DNA from: Shinella granuli
GTDB taxonomy: Bacteria > Pseudomonadota > Alphaproteobacteria > Rhizobiales > Rhizobiaceae
Reading direction: 5' to 3'
Assembly: GCF_004341885.1 (NCBI RefSeq)
Contig: NZ_SLVX01000024.1
Span: 1 to 64,000 of the forward strand
Length of the DNA: 64,000 bases
A program made the position numbers and the translations under genes. The stretch's first letter is position 1. Each line of letters opens with the position of its first letter. Positions 1 to 8,486 of the stretch are shown in pieces. The notes beneath the pieces were generated by a model. It ran no database searches and had not been told where the DNA came from. It saw only the letters and a list, made by a program, of their open reading frames with translations.

Positions 1-212
1 TCCGACGCCGCCACCAGCGCAGCCGCATCCTCCACCACCGTCACCCCGGCCGTACGGTAGGCATCGTCCGATATGCCCGAACCCTCCCCGGCGCCTGCCT
101 CAACAAGGCATGCGTAACCGAGTTTCTGGAGTTGTGCCGCACTCTCAGGCGTCAGCGCAACGCGCAACTCTCCAATGGCCAGCTCCTTGAGAGCCCCAAC
201 CTTCTGTCCCAT
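1..212 (-). CDS. pntA: NAD(P) transhydrogenase subunit alpha, N-terminal part (cut by window edge)
   Basis: The first 70 codons of a minus-strand gene that runs off the left edge. The translation begins MGQKVGALKELAIG and continues with ELRVALTPESAAQLQKLGY and VEAGAGEGSGISDDAY. This is the conserved start of proton-translocating transhydrogenase alpha (PntA/alanine dehydrogenase fold), which binds NAD(H) and works with PntB in the membrane. The ATG at 212 follows a GGAAGGA ribosome site. Alanine dehydrogenase shares this domain, but the E-x-RVA-x-TPE pattern favours PntA. Bases 213-474 upstream hold no gene I can support; they presumably carry the pntA promoter. Confidence 0.8.
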   Translation of the reverse strand, partial: MGQKVGALKELAIGELRVALTPESAAQLQKLGYACLVEAGAGEGSGISDDAYRTAGVTVVEDAAALVAAS

Positions 213-474
213 TTCCTTCCCGGCAAAGCCGGCCCTCTTATGTGGCATATGTTGCGAAAACCGCCGAGAGGTGAGCGGCGCAGCTGGGATGGACCCCGAA
301 ATGCGGCGCTCGGACCGGCGAATTCAATCCAGATGTTCAGCGGCCGCGCGTGCTGGACCCTTCCGGTGGAACGGTGGTCGCCCGCATTGCTTCGGCCCTG
401 TGTTCTCCGACAAGTCCGGACGCAAGGTCACGCAAGCTGCTCTTGCGTCCGAAATTGCGTTAAAACAAAGAGTT

Positions 475-514
475 AGAGTGTTTTCGCGCTTCGAAGAAAG
501 GCGGAAATGCTCTA
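475..514. repeat. Imperfect palindrome of the common rhizobial intergenic type, overlapping a stop codon
   Basis: Arms AGAGTGTTTTCGC and GCGGAAATGCTCT pair at 10 of 13 positions, better in RNA with G-U pairs, around a TTCGAAGAAAG loop. Similar AGAGC-TTTCCG-TTCGAA palindromes are, from memory, very common between genes in Rhizobiaceae. The right arm covers the TAG stop of the transporter ATPase gene ending at 512, so in the transcript it would form a 3'-end hairpin and may act as terminator or stabiliser. Confidence 0.5.
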
Positions 515-1312
515 GTGCGCGACCAGAATGCCCTTGGCCTCAAAGATGTCGCGAATCTTGCGGACATAGCCGTGATAATCCTTGTTCTCATGTATCCTGC
601 TCCACTGGCGGGGGCGGGGCATGTCGATATTGAGGTCGAGGTCGACGCGGCCCGGACGGGGCGACATCACCAGCACGCGGTCCGCGAGAAACACCGCCTC
701 GTCAATGCCGTGGGTGATGAACAGCACGGTGTTGCCAAGCCGCATCCACATGGACTGGAGATCCATGATCATCTGTTCGCGCGTCAGCGCATCGAGCGCG
801 CCGAACGGCTCGTCCATCAGCAGGAGGCCGGGCTCCTGGATCAGCGCACGGCAGATCGCCACGCGCTGGCGCATGCCGCCGGAAAGCTCGGAGGGATATT
901 TGTTGCCGAACCCTTCGAGCCCGACCTGGGCCAGCAGTTCCTCCGCACGGCCCCGGTATCTGGCAACATCCAGCCTTTTGATCTCGATGGGCAGCAGGAT
1001 GTTTTCGAGCACGGTGCGCCAGTAAAGCAGGAGATCGGACTGGAAGACGACGCCGATCTTGGGATGCGGCTTGCTGATGGCCTCCCCATCGATGGCGATC
1101 GTGCCGGTCGAGGCTCCGATCAGGCCGGCAAGCAGCGACAGAAGCGTGCTCTTGCCGCAACCGCTCGGCCCGACCACGGCGACAAATGTGCCGGGCTCGA
1201 ACTTGAGGTCGATCTTGTCGAGCGCCACGACATCTTCGTCTTCGCGCGTCTTGTAGATCTTCGAGAGCCGGGAGATGTCGACCGCCGCACCCGTCTGGAC
1301 AATGGCATTCAT
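512..1312 (-). CDS. ABC transporter ATP-binding protein, nitrate/sulfonate/taurine (SsuB/TauB) type
   Basis: 266 residues, typical for the SsuB/TauB/ThiZ family. Walker A GPSGCGKST lies near residue 50, the signature LSGGMRQRV near 140 and Walker B LLLMDEPFGALDA just after, followed by the H-loop FITHGIDEA. It should energise the permease at 1358-2185. It is the last gene of the importer operon, 45 bases after the permease. The family imports small anionic or heterocyclic solutes; the substrate cannot be read from the ATPase. Confidence 0.93.
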   Translation of the reverse strand: MNAIVQTGAAVDISRLSKIYKTREDEDVVALDKIDLKFEPGTFVAVVGPSGCGKSTLLSLLAGLIGASTGTIAIDGEAISKPHPKIGVVFQSDLLLYWRTVLENILLPIEIKRLDVARYRGRAEELLAQVGLEGFGNKYPSELSGGMRQRVAICRALIQEPGLLLMDEPFGALDALTREQMIMDLQSMWMRLGNTVLFITHGIDEAVFLADRVLVMSPRPGRVDLDLNIDMPRPRQWSRIHENKDYHGYVRKIRDIFEAKGILVAH

Positions 1313-1357
1313 GGAATTACCTCACCTGAATCTTTCGATGTTTGAGCGGCCGCCGGC

Positions 1358-2185
1358 CTATTTGGTGTCGCGCTTGTAGGTGACGCGGCTCTCGACGAAG
1401 TCGATGACGAAATAGAGCATGACACCAAGCCCGGAGATGGCGACGACGGTCGCGAAATTCAGCGTGGTGTCGAACAGGGAGTTGGCCTGGAGCTGCAGGT
1501 AGCCAAGCCCGCGTTCGGCAGCGACGTATTCGCCGATGACCGCACCGATGACGGCGAGCGACACCGCCACTTTGAACCCCCCGAATATGTTGGGAAGCGC
1601 CGCCGGCAGGCGCACCTTGAAGAAGGTCTGCCATTCGCTGGCCCCCATGGAGCGAACGAGGTTGACGAGGTTCTTGTCCAGCGCCTGGAGACCGACGACG
1701 GTCGAGATGACGATGGGAAAGAACGAAATCAAAAAGGCGAGCGTGATCTTCGGCGCCCAGCCATAGCCCAGATAGAGCACCAGCAGCGGCGCCAGCGCCA
1801 CCTTCGGCACGGTCTGCAGCGCGACGAGGATCGGATAGATGGCACGCTCGAACGCACGCGAGTAGAATATCGCGAGCGCCAGGGGTATGCCGACCAGCAC
1901 GCCCATCGCAAATCCGGAAACGACCTCGAACAGGGTGACGTAGGCATGGGTGGCGAGCAGGGGAAGCTCGTTGACGATCCGCGTGGCGATCGCCACCGGT
2001 GTCGGCAGGACGAATTCCGAAAGCCCGGAAAGCGGAACCAGGACCTGCCAGGCCGCAAGCAACACGGTCGCGAGAATGACCGCCGAATAGCGTTCGAGCC
2101 ATGGTCCTCGCGATTTCTTCCTGCGCATGGCCTTGTCCTGCTTTGACTGCGCGCGATCGGCGCCTAATACATTCGTGCTCGCCAC
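1358..2185 (-). CDS. ABC transporter permease, SsuC/TauC type
   Basis: 275 residues with about six membrane segments and the BPD_transp_1 EAA loop (VRSMGASEWQTFFKVRLPAALPNIFGG) that contacts the ATPase. The start is GTG at 2185, seven bases after the stop of the binding-protein gene and behind a GAGGTTAC ribosome site. It forms the inner-membrane channel of the importer encoded at 512-3188. Confidence 0.9.
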   Translation of the reverse strand: MASTNVLGADRAQSKQDKAMRRKKSRGPWLERYSAVILATVLLAAWQVLVPLSGLSEFVLPTPVAIATRIVNELPLLATHAYVTLFEVVSGFAMGVLVGIPLALAIFYSRAFERAIYPILVALQTVPKVALAPLLVLYLGYGWAPKITLAFLISFFPIVISTVVGLQALDKNLVNLVRSMGASEWQTFFKVRLPAALPNIFGGFKVAVSLAVIGAVIGEYVAAERGLGYLQLQANSLFDTTLNFATVVAISGLGVMLYFVIDFVESRVTYKRDTK

Positions 2186-2192
2186 CGTAACC

Positions 2193-3188
2193 TCACTGAG
2201 TCAGAAAGTCGTTCGTATAGAAGGTCGAAGCCGGCTTGGGATCGCCGATGTCCTCGGCGCTGCCGACCAGTTTGAGCGCATCGACGATCGCCTTCTCCTC
2301 GATCCAGCCGAGGGGCTTGCCGTCAGCGGGCGCGTGGAGCGATGCCGACGTCGCCTCGATCTGCTGCTGGACGACCTTGTCCGAGGGACCGGCCTGCCAG
2401 ACCGCCTTGAGCGCTGCGGTCGCGGCCGCCGGATCGGACCGCGTCATCTCGATCGCCTTGGCATTGGCGGCAAGGAAGCTCTTCAGCGCCGCCCCCCTCT
2501 TGGCAATGCCATCGTCGCTCGCCACCACCGCCATGCCGGGAATGGCGAGGCCATATTCGGTCATGTCGAGCGTCGGGAACGTCTGGCCGGTCCTGTCTTC
2601 GAGAACGGGCAGGTCATTGGTCCTGTAGACGCTGACCACGTCGACCTGGCCCTGCAGGAACTGCGGAACCCGCGACTGGGAGTCCATCTGGATCTTCGAG
2701 ACCTTGCTGCAATCCACCTGGTTGATTTCGCAGAAGGCATCGAGATAGGACGTGCCGGTCTCGCCGACCGCATGGGCAATGGTCTTGCCTTCCAGGTCCT
2801 TCGGCGTCGTCACCGCCTTGTCGGCATGCGAGATCAGGGCAATCGGCGTTTCCGGCTGGTAGAGCGCTATGATCTTGACCGGCATTCCCTTCTGAATGGC
2901 GGAAATGGCGAAGATCCCGGGCAGGATGACGGCGTCTTCCTGGCCCTGGATGAGCGAGCCGAGCGCCGCCTGCGAGCCGGCGCCCTCGCCGAGCTTGAGG
3001 GCGACGCCGGCATCCTTGTAGACGCCCTTCTGTTCACCGAGATAAAAGAAACCGTATTCGCCCTTCAACTTCCAGCTGAAACGGACCTTGACCTCCTCGG
3101 CCATGGCGCCCTGGCTCGCCACAAGCGTGGCGACGGCGGTTGTCGCGACGAGTGCGGCACCGCGAATGACACGTGTAATGTGCAACAT
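2193..3188 (-). CDS. ABC transporter substrate-binding protein, NMT1/SsuA-like
   Basis: 331 residues. An upstream in-frame ATG at 3224 exists, but GGGAGGAG directly precedes the ATG at 3188, which also gives a clean signal peptide ending in ...SQGAMAEE. The mature part shows VRFSWKLKGEYGFFYLGEQKGVY and GSQAALGSLIQGQEDAV, the NMT1/THI5-like fold used for pyrimidine, sulfonate and similar ligands. It is the first gene of its operon and lies downstream of operator A (3292-3310). Its place in a regulon of ring-opening amidohydrolases suggests an N-heterocycle or cyclic amide ligand; that is inference. Confidence 0.88.
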   Translation of the reverse strand: MLHITRVIRGAALVATTAVATLVASQGAMAEEVKVRFSWKLKGEYGFFYLGEQKGVYKDAGVALKLGEGAGSQAALGSLIQGQEDAVILPGIFAISAIQKGMPVKIIALYQPETPIALISHADKAVTTPKDLEGKTIAHAVGETGTSYLDAFCEINQVDCSKVSKIQMDSQSRVPQFLQGQVDVVSVYRTNDLPVLEDRTGQTFPTLDMTEYGLAIPGMAVVASDDGIAKRGAALKSFLAANAKAIEMTRSDPAAATAALKAVWQAGPSDKVVQQQIEATSASLHAPADGKPLGWIEEKAIVDALKLVGSAEDIGDPKPASTFYTNDFLTQ

Positions 3189-3291
3189 TTCACTCCTCCC
3201 TAGCGGACGCCCGCTGGCGTCCAATTGGCTTCATGCCTCATGTCTTCCCCAAGGATCGAACCGGGGCCTCCTACCCCATCAGCTCAATTCT

Positions 3292-3327
3292 TGATCTCAT
3301 AGTGTGATCACATTTAAGGATTGTCAA
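3292..3327 (-). promoter_or_regulatory. Promoter with GntR-type operator A for the importer operon
   Basis: On the minus strand a -35 TTGACA (3327-3322) is followed after 17 bases by CACTAT (3304-3299). The palindrome TGATCTCATAGTGTGATCA (3292-3310) covers the -10 element, so a bound repressor would block polymerase. The predicted leader to the ATG at 3188 is about 100 bases. Matching palindromes lie at 5860, 12782 and 16978. The rest of the 333-base gap 3189-3521 shows nothing else I can support. Confidence 0.7.
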
Positions 3328-3521
3328 GGGGAGAATCTGCGAGAAATTGCGCGGCATTCCTGCCGATCGACATGCCCGGGCCGGTGGCCCCGTGCATCAT
3401 CCAATGTTCGGGAATCTCTTGTAAATTTCACGCGCGCCACGCCGCACAATCGCCCGTTGCCGGGCAGGATTGCGCGGGTGTCGGCCCTTTCCGGCAGGGC
3501 ACGATGAGGCCACTTATCGCC

Positions 3522-4520
3522 TCACCTTGTCGAGGCAAAAATACTCGGCAACGCGTTTTCAATGGCCGCGCGGCTCAGGTCCCTGGCGATGAACACCAGC
3601 CAGCCGCCCGAGGTGCCTTCCGGCCAGCGCGGCAGGTATTCCGGCGGGTAGACGACATGCTGGACCCCGTGGATGACGACGGGGCGGGGATCACCCGCCA
3701 CGGACAGCAGACCCTTGACCCGCAGGATGGACTGGCCCCGGCTGGCGAGCAGCAATTCCAGCCAGTCGACGAAGGCCGGCCAGTCCACGGGGTCGTCGAT
3801 ATCGACGACGAAGGTCTCGACGCCGGCGCTGTGCCGGCCGCGGAGCGGGACATCGGAAATGTCGAGATGGCGCGGCCGCCGATCTCCGGCCTTTTCGAAG
3901 ATCTCGCCGGCGCCCGGCATCTCCGCCTTGCTGGAGACGAGCTGGCCGACCGTCGGATTGATCGTGGCGATGTCGTTGCGAAGCGCGTCCAGCCGCCAGG
4001 GCTCGGCAAGATCGGACTTGGTCACGACCACGCAGTCGGCCAGCGCCACCTGCTGGACGGCTTCGGCGAACCGGGCGAGCGTTCCCGCGCCCCCTATGCC
4101 ATCGACCGTGGAGACGATCGTGCCGGCGCGATAGCCGCGTCTCAGCCGCAGGTCGCTCATCACCGCCTGCATGATCGGGGCAGGGTCGGCAAGCCCCGTC
4201 GTCTCGACGACAACGCGGCGAAACGGCGCCACCGCCCCGCGCCGCACCATTTCCAGCATATCCGCAAGCGTCGAAACCAGATCGTCCCGCACCGCGCAGC
4301 ACAAACAGCCCGAGGACAGCAGCACGGCGTCTTCGGACACTTCGCGGACCAGCAGATGGTCGAGGCCGACCTCGCCGAACTCGTTGATGACGACAGCGGT
4401 GTCGGCGAAGTCCGGTTCGCCGAGCAGGTGGCGCAGGAAGGTTGTCTTGCCGCTGCCGAGAAAGCCGGTCAGGACATGGACGGGAATGCGATCATCCGAA
4501 ACGGAAGCGCCGGGCTGCAC
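3522..4520 (-). CDS. G3E-family (CobW/COG0523) GTPase, putative metallochaperone
   Basis: 332 residues. P-loop GFLGSGKTTFLRHLL lies near the N-terminus, the metal-binding CxCC motif as SGCLCC, a VVETTGLADP switch region and the guanine-specificity motif TKSD; a CobW C-terminal domain follows. COG0523 proteins deliver Zn, Co or other metals to target enzymes. The GTG start at 4520 is two bases after the RidA stop, so it is coupled to RidA and GntR. Several neighbours are metal-dependent amidohydrolases, so a role in metallating them is plausible; that is inference from position. Confidence 0.85.
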   Translation of the reverse strand: MQPGASVSDDRIPVHVLTGFLGSGKTTFLRHLLGEPDFADTAVVINEFGEVGLDHLLVREVSEDAVLLSSGCLCCAVRDDLVSTLADMLEMVRRGAVAPFRRVVVETTGLADPAPIMQAVMSDLRLRRGYRAGTIVSTVDGIGGAGTLARFAEAVQQVALADCVVVTKSDLAEPWRLDALRNDIATINPTVGQLVSSKAEMPGAGEIFEKAGDRRPRHLDISDVPLRGRHSAGVETFVVDIDDPVDWPAFVDWLELLLASRGQSILRVKGLLSVAGDPRPVVIHGVQHVVYPPEYLPRWPEGTSGGWLVFIARDLSRAAIENALPSIFASTR

Positions 4521-4522
4521 GG

Positions 4523-4990
4523 TCAGCGGACCTCGAAGATCGCGTCGATCTCGACCGGCACGTTTCGTGGCAGCGAATAGCAGCCGACAGCCGCACGGGC
4601 ATGGCGCCCCGCTTCGCCGAAAATCTCGACCATCAGATCGGACGCGCCATTGATGACCTTCGGGTGGTCCTTGAAATCCGGCTCGGCATTGACGAAACCG
4701 CCCAGCCGGATCACGCCGACGACGCGGTCGAGATCACCGTCCAGCGCCTCCTTGAGCTGGGCGAGGATGTTGACGGCGCACAGGCGCGCCGCCGCCTGCC
4801 CCTCCTCGACCGAGAAGTCGGAGCCGAGCTTGCCGGTGAACTTGTCCTTGCCGCCCTCGGCGGGCACCTGGCCGGAAACATAGACCTGGCTGCCATGGCG
4901 GCGCGCCGGCACATAATTGGCCAGTGGAGCCGTCGTCGTCGGCAGCACGATGCCCAGGCTCGCCAGTTTGTCGTCGATATTCCCCGCCAC
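4523..4990 (-). CDS. RidA/YjgF/UK114-family protein
   Basis: 155 residues. The GTG at 4990 is preceded by GGGGAGG at a normal distance. The RidA fold shows in VYVSGQVPAEGG, a VVGVIRLGGFVN strand and the C-terminal VPVEIDAIFEV. The family deaminates reactive enamine/imine intermediates; the RutC branch acts in pyrimidine catabolism. It lies between the GntR regulator and the G3E GTPase. Together with the deaminases and hydantoinase in the regulon it suggests clean-up of an imine or enamine released from an N-heterocycle. Confidence 0.88.
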   Translation of the reverse strand: MAGNIDDKLASLGIVLPTTTAPLANYVPARRHGSQVYVSGQVPAEGGKDKFTGKLGSDFSVEEGQAAARLCAVNILAQLKEALDGDLDRVVGVIRLGGFVNAEPDFKDHPKVINGASDLMVEIFGEAGRHARAAVGCYSLPRNVPVEIDAIFEVR

Positions 4991-5013
4991 GATGGTTCCT
5001 CCCCTGGGAAATG

Positions 5014-5775
5014 TCAGTAGTCGAATTGCAGTTCCGGCCCGTGGGCGAAAGGCAGTTCCAGCCCCTGCGGGCCGGCCACGCTGAGCAGAGCCTTGCAGGT
5101 GGTGCGGATGTCGTGGACGATGCCCTTCTTGGCCGCCGAGGCGTTCTTCTCCTTGAGAGCCGCAAGGATATCCTTGTGGTCCGAAGCGTTCCACGGCATC
5201 GAGGGTATCAAAAGCGACATGTACATGGTCGGGCCGAACTGCAGCCATAGCGATTCGATCAGCGGCATCAGCACTTCGCTGTCCGCCGCATCGTACAGCG
5301 TGAAATGGAACTTCTGGTTGGACGACAGGCAGTTCAGGATGTCGCGCTTTTCGATGGCGGTCAGAAGCTGCTTGTTTATCGCCGCCAGTTCCTCCACCAA
5401 TTCGGGACCTGCCTTCTTGACGGCAAGTTCGGTCGCCATGCCTTCCAGCATCTCGCGAATCGTGAACAGCTCGCTCAATTTATCCGGCCGCAGCCTCGGC
5501 ACGCGGACCGAGCCGCCCTTGGTTTCCTCCAGCGCGTTGGCGGCGACGAGGCGGCTGAGCACCTCGCGCACCGGCATCGGGCTGGTGCCGAGCCCGACGG
5601 CCAGCTTGCGCAGGCTCATCACCTGCCCCGGCAGAAAGGCGCCGACCATAAGCCCGCGCCGCATGTAGCGAAGGACATGTTCATGGACATGGCCGCGCGC
5701 CGGCTTTTCCGCAGCGCCGCCGTTGACCTCGTTTTCCGGCTTCTTGATCGGCATCCTGTCTTCAGACTCCGTCAT
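5014..5775 (-). CDS. GntR-family transcriptional regulator, FCD (FadR/VanR) subgroup
   Basis: 253 residues. The N-terminal winged helix (about 30-100) contains MSLRKLAVGLGTSPMPVREVL; the FCD ligand domain (about 105-240) has the His set expected for metal and effector binding (NQKFHFTLY, NASDHKDIL, KKGIVHDI). It is first in an operon with RidA and the GTPase, and divergent from the amidohydrolase at 5982. It is the natural candidate to bind the 19-bp TGATC...GATCA palindromes found at four promoters nearby. FCD regulators are usually repressors released by a pathway intermediate. Confidence 0.92.
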   Translation of the reverse strand: MTESEDRMPIKKPENEVNGGAAEKPARGHVHEHVLRYMRRGLMVGAFLPGQVMSLRKLAVGLGTSPMPVREVLSRLVAANALEETKGGSVRVPRLRPDKLSELFTIREMLEGMATELAVKKAGPELVEELAAINKQLLTAIEKRDILNCLSSNQKFHFTLYDAADSEVLMPLIESLWLQFGPTMYMSLLIPSMPWNASDHKDILAALKEKNASAAKKGIVHDIRTTCKALLSVAGPQGLELPFAHGPELQFDY

Positions 5776-5841
5776 CTTGTCTCAAATCCGCGATCCGCCA
5801 AAAGGCCTATCCCACCATGCCCCGCCCGTCGGCCTCAGGGG

Positions 5842-5878
5842 TTGACAGGTCGGGATTTGTGATCTCACATTGTGATCA
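5842..5878 (+). promoter_or_regulatory. Promoter with GntR-type operator B, between gntR and the amidohydrolase gene
   Basis: Plus-strand -35 TTGACA (5842-5847), 17-base spacer and TCACAT (5865-5870). The palindrome TGATCTCACATTGTGATCA (5860-5878) covers the -10. The leader to the ATG at 5982 is about 100 bases, as in operator A. Its place in the gntR divergent gap suggests it also autoregulates gntR. Confidence 0.7.
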
Positions 5879-5981
5879 ATAAACGACTTTTCACAAAACG
5901 GCAACCTTTAACTGTGCTGCCGGTCCGCGCCCGAGATCCGAAAGGGAAAGTCGTCCCGCGATCCCCTGGGGAGAATGAGAT

Positions 5982-7355
5982 ATGGCTGCAATCGTTTCCG
6001 ACCAGTCTGCCCTGCGTGCGCAACTCGACAGCGCCGCCCGTCTCGGCCGATACGTGCTGCGGAATGTGCGCCTCTGCGCGGCGACCACGAGAACGGACGC
6101 CGCAAACGCCGCAGGCACCGAGTTCTTCCTGGCGGATGCAAGTGTAGAGAAGGGCAGAATATTGGCAATAACGCCTGCCTCTCCTTGCCACGCCGCGGCA
6201 AGCGACCCGGACCTGCCTGCCATCGATGCCGGCGGCCGCGTCGTGATCCCGTCCTTCGTCGACTGCCACACGCATCTCGACAAGGGCCACATCCTGCCGC
6301 GCACACCCGCGGCGGACGGCACGTTCGACGGGGCGTTGGCAGCAACGCGGTGCGACCGCACGGCCAGGTGGTCCGCCGGCGACCTCGGCAGACGCATCGA
6401 TTTCGCCCTTCGCTCGGCCTTTCACTACGGCACATCCGCCATCCGCACGCATCTCGATTCGCAGCCGCCGCAGGACGGGATCTCCTGGCCCCTGTTCCTC
6501 GAACTCCGGCAGCATTGGCGCGGGCGGATCGCCCTGCAGGCCTCGTGCCTGTTTCCCATCGACATGGCGCGGGACGACGCATTCCTGCGCGCCATTGCAA
6601 GGCGGGTCGCCGATGCCGGAGGCGTGCTCGGCGCGGTCGCCTATCCGCTGCCCGATATCGACCACCTGCTCGACAGGATGTTCCGGGCAGCCGCTGATCA
6701 CGGGCTGGATCTCGACTTCCATGCCGACGAGAGCGCCGACCCGGCCGCCGATGTGCTGCGCCGCATCGCCGACACGGCATTGCGCGTGTCTTTCGCAGGC
6801 AAGATACTGGTCGGGCACTGCTGCTCCCTGGCGATGCAGGCACCCCCGGTTGTCGACGCGACGCTCGACAAGGTCGCGGCGGCCGGCATCACCGTCGTCT
6901 CCTTGCCGGCCTGCAATCTCTACCTGCAGGATCGCAGCAGGCAGGGCATGACGCCGCGCTGGCGTGGCGTCACCCTGCTGCACGAAATGAAGCGGCGCGG
7001 GATACCCGTCGCGCTCGCCTCGGACAACACACGCGACCCGTTCAATTCCTACGGGGACCTCGACATGCTCGACACGTTCCGCCTCGGCACGCGCGCCCTT
7101 CATCTCGACCATCCCCACGGCGACTGGATCAAGGCGGTTTCCACGACACCGGCGCAGATCATGCGCCTGGACGGCCATGGCGTCATCGCAACGGGGCAAC
7201 CGGCCGACCTGATCATTTTCGAGGGGCGTTCCTGGTCGGAGATCCTCTCGCGGGCGGAGAGCGACCGCATCGTCATGCGAATGGGTTCGCCGATTTCCGC
7301 CCCCCTGCCCGTTTACGCGGAACTCGATGCGCTGGAAGGGCTGGCGCCGGCGTGA
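5982..7355 (+). CDS. Amidohydrolase-superfamily protein, cytosine-deaminase (CodA) like
   Basis: 457 residues. Metal-site motifs of the cytosine deaminase branch occur in order: FVDCHTHLDKGH, a mid-barrel HADES, GHCCSLA and the catalytic-Asp motif ASDNTRDPF. The C-terminal strand carries GQPADLIIFEG. Cytosine/creatinine/isoguanine deaminases hydrolyse an exocyclic amino group on a ring. It is a single gene behind operator B, ending at a shared terminator. Deamination of a cyclic amidine would give the cyclic ureide type that the hydantoinase-like enzyme at 9365 could open. The exact substrate is unknown. Confidence 0.85.
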   Translation: MAAIVSDQSALRAQLDSAARLGRYVLRNVRLCAATTRTDAANAAGTEFFLADASVEKGRILAITPASPCHAAASDPDLPAIDAGGRVVIPSFVDCHTHLDKGHILPRTPAADGTFDGALAATRCDRTARWSAGDLGRRIDFALRSAFHYGTSAIRTHLDSQPPQDGISWPLFLELRQHWRGRIALQASCLFPIDMARDDAFLRAIARRVADAGGVLGAVAYPLPDIDHLLDRMFRAAADHGLDLDFHADESADPAADVLRRIADTALRVSFAGKILVGHCCSLAMQAPPVVDATLDKVAAAGITVVSLPACNLYLQDRSRQGMTPRWRGVTLLHEMKRRGIPVALASDNTRDPFNSYGDLDMLDTFRLGTRALHLDHPHGDWIKAVSTTPAQIMRLDGHGVIATGQPADLIIFEGRSWSEILSRAESDRIVMRMGSPISAPLPVYAELDALEGLAPA

Positions 7356-7417
7356 CGGCATCAGGCGCGGCGATGGACCGTCCGTCCGTCGCCGTCATGC
7401 AAGTCGCCGCACCAACA

Positions 7418-7446
7418 GAAAACCCCGCCCTTGTCGGGCGGAGTTC
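7418..7446. terminator. Bidirectional rho-independent-like terminator between convergent operons
   Basis: A strong GC stem (CCCCGCCC pairing with GGGCGGAG around TTGTC) is flanked by AAAA on the left and TTCTTT on the right. It can terminate both the plus-strand amidohydrolase ending at 7355 and the minus-strand operon ending at 7497. Confidence 0.75.
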
Positions 7447-7496
7447 TTTGGCGGTCCCGGCGCCGGGCGCTGCCCGGTCCGGCTGTCTCGGCACGA

Positions 7497-8486
7497 TCAG
7501 GCCGTTGCGCCGACCTGATAGAGCTCCACCTTCGTGCCGTCGGGATCGGCGATGTAGATCGTCAGACCATAGGGACCGTCGTGAAGGTCGGTATAGTAGC
7601 GGACGCCGGCTTTCTTCAGCTTCGCATCCATGGCGCGCACATCGTTGACCTCGAAGGCGATATGGTCGAGCTGGCGGTGCCCGCTCGCCTTGCCGTGGAT
7701 GAGGGCGATCCCCTGATGGAAGGCGGTGAACGGCCGGCCGTCGGCGAGCGGCTTGGCCGGACGGATCGTGAAACCCAGCAGGTTGGCGTAGAAATCGACC
7801 GAGGTGTCGATATCGTCGACCATGATCAACTGGTGGCCGTAGTTCGTCACGCGCGGCTCGACCTGCTCGCCGATCCAGTCGAGCACTTCGGAAGAAGGAG
7901 CGATCTCGCAGAAATACTGCTTCCACACCTGCTTGGCCGTCGCCTCCCAGTCGGCATTCACCCCCGAGATGCAGTCATCGACGGCGATGACGTCGAGGTC
8001 GCGCAGATAGGCTTCGCGGATGGAGGTTTCGACGCAGGCATTGGTGGTCGCTCCCGTGACGAAGAGATGCTGCGTGCCCAGCATCTTCAGCATCATCTCG
8101 AGGCGCGTCTCGTAGAACGCGCCGAAGCGATGCTTGCGGATGACGAAGGCCGGATCGAAATCCGCAAGGTCCTTCAACTCGTCGATGATCTGCTCGTCCC
8201 AGCTTCCGGCGAGCGCGGAAACCTGCTTGCGGCGCGCGGTATGGCCGAGCAGTTTCTTCCTGGCGCGGTTGTGGTCGACCGCGAAATGCTCCTGCATCGT
8301 CCAGATCACCGGAATGCCCGTGTCCTGGCAGCGCTTGATGAGCTTGGCCAGCGGCGGCACGATGGATGACAGCCGCCTGGTGTCGACGCCCGAAATGCCG
8401 AGCGTTCCCTTCTCGTGGATGAAGGCGTTCTGCAGGTCGATGACCAGAAGCGCCGACTTGCGATAGTCGAGAGTTTCAAGACCCAT
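7497..8486 (-). CDS. Isochorismatase-family cysteine hydrolase fused to a VOC (glyoxalase-fold) domain
   Basis: 329 residues, about 110 more than a normal isochorismatase-fold amidase. Residues 1-205 carry the triad Asp17 (LLVIDLQN), Lys118 (VIRKHRFG) and Cys151 (TTNACVETS), as in N-carbamoylsarcosine amidase, biuret hydrolase and RutB. Residues 215-325 form a VOC domain with candidate metal ligands in GHQLIMV, LDHIAFEV and KVELYQV. The start ATG at 8486 overlaps the tautomerase stop by one base (TGATG). The first domain probably hydrolyses a carbamoyl or acyl amide made by the upstream hydantoinase; the VOC partner may act on the next intermediate. Confidence 0.88.
   Translation of the reverse strand: MGLETLDYRKSALLVIDLQNAFIHEKGTLGISGVDTRRLSSIVPPLAKLIKRCQDTGIPVIWTMQEHFAVDHNRARKKLLGHTARRKQVSALAGSWDEQIIDELKDLADFDPAFVIRKHRFGAFYETRLEMMLKMLGTQHLFVTGATTNACVETSIREAYLRDLDVIAVDDCISGVNADWEATAKQVWKQYFCEIAPSSEVLDWIGEQVEPRVTNYGHQLIMVDDIDTSVDFYANLLGFTIRPAKPLADGRPFTAFHQGIALIHGKASGHRQLDHIAFEVNDVRAMDAKLKKAGVRYYTDLHDGPYGLTIYIADPDGTKVELYQVGATA

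Noticed and set aside
3240-3290. tRNA-like stretch (GGTTCGATCC on the minus strand near a CCCC/GGGG pair)
   Set aside because: No acceptor stem, D-arm or anticodon arm can be drawn around it, and the putative T-stem is badly mismatched.
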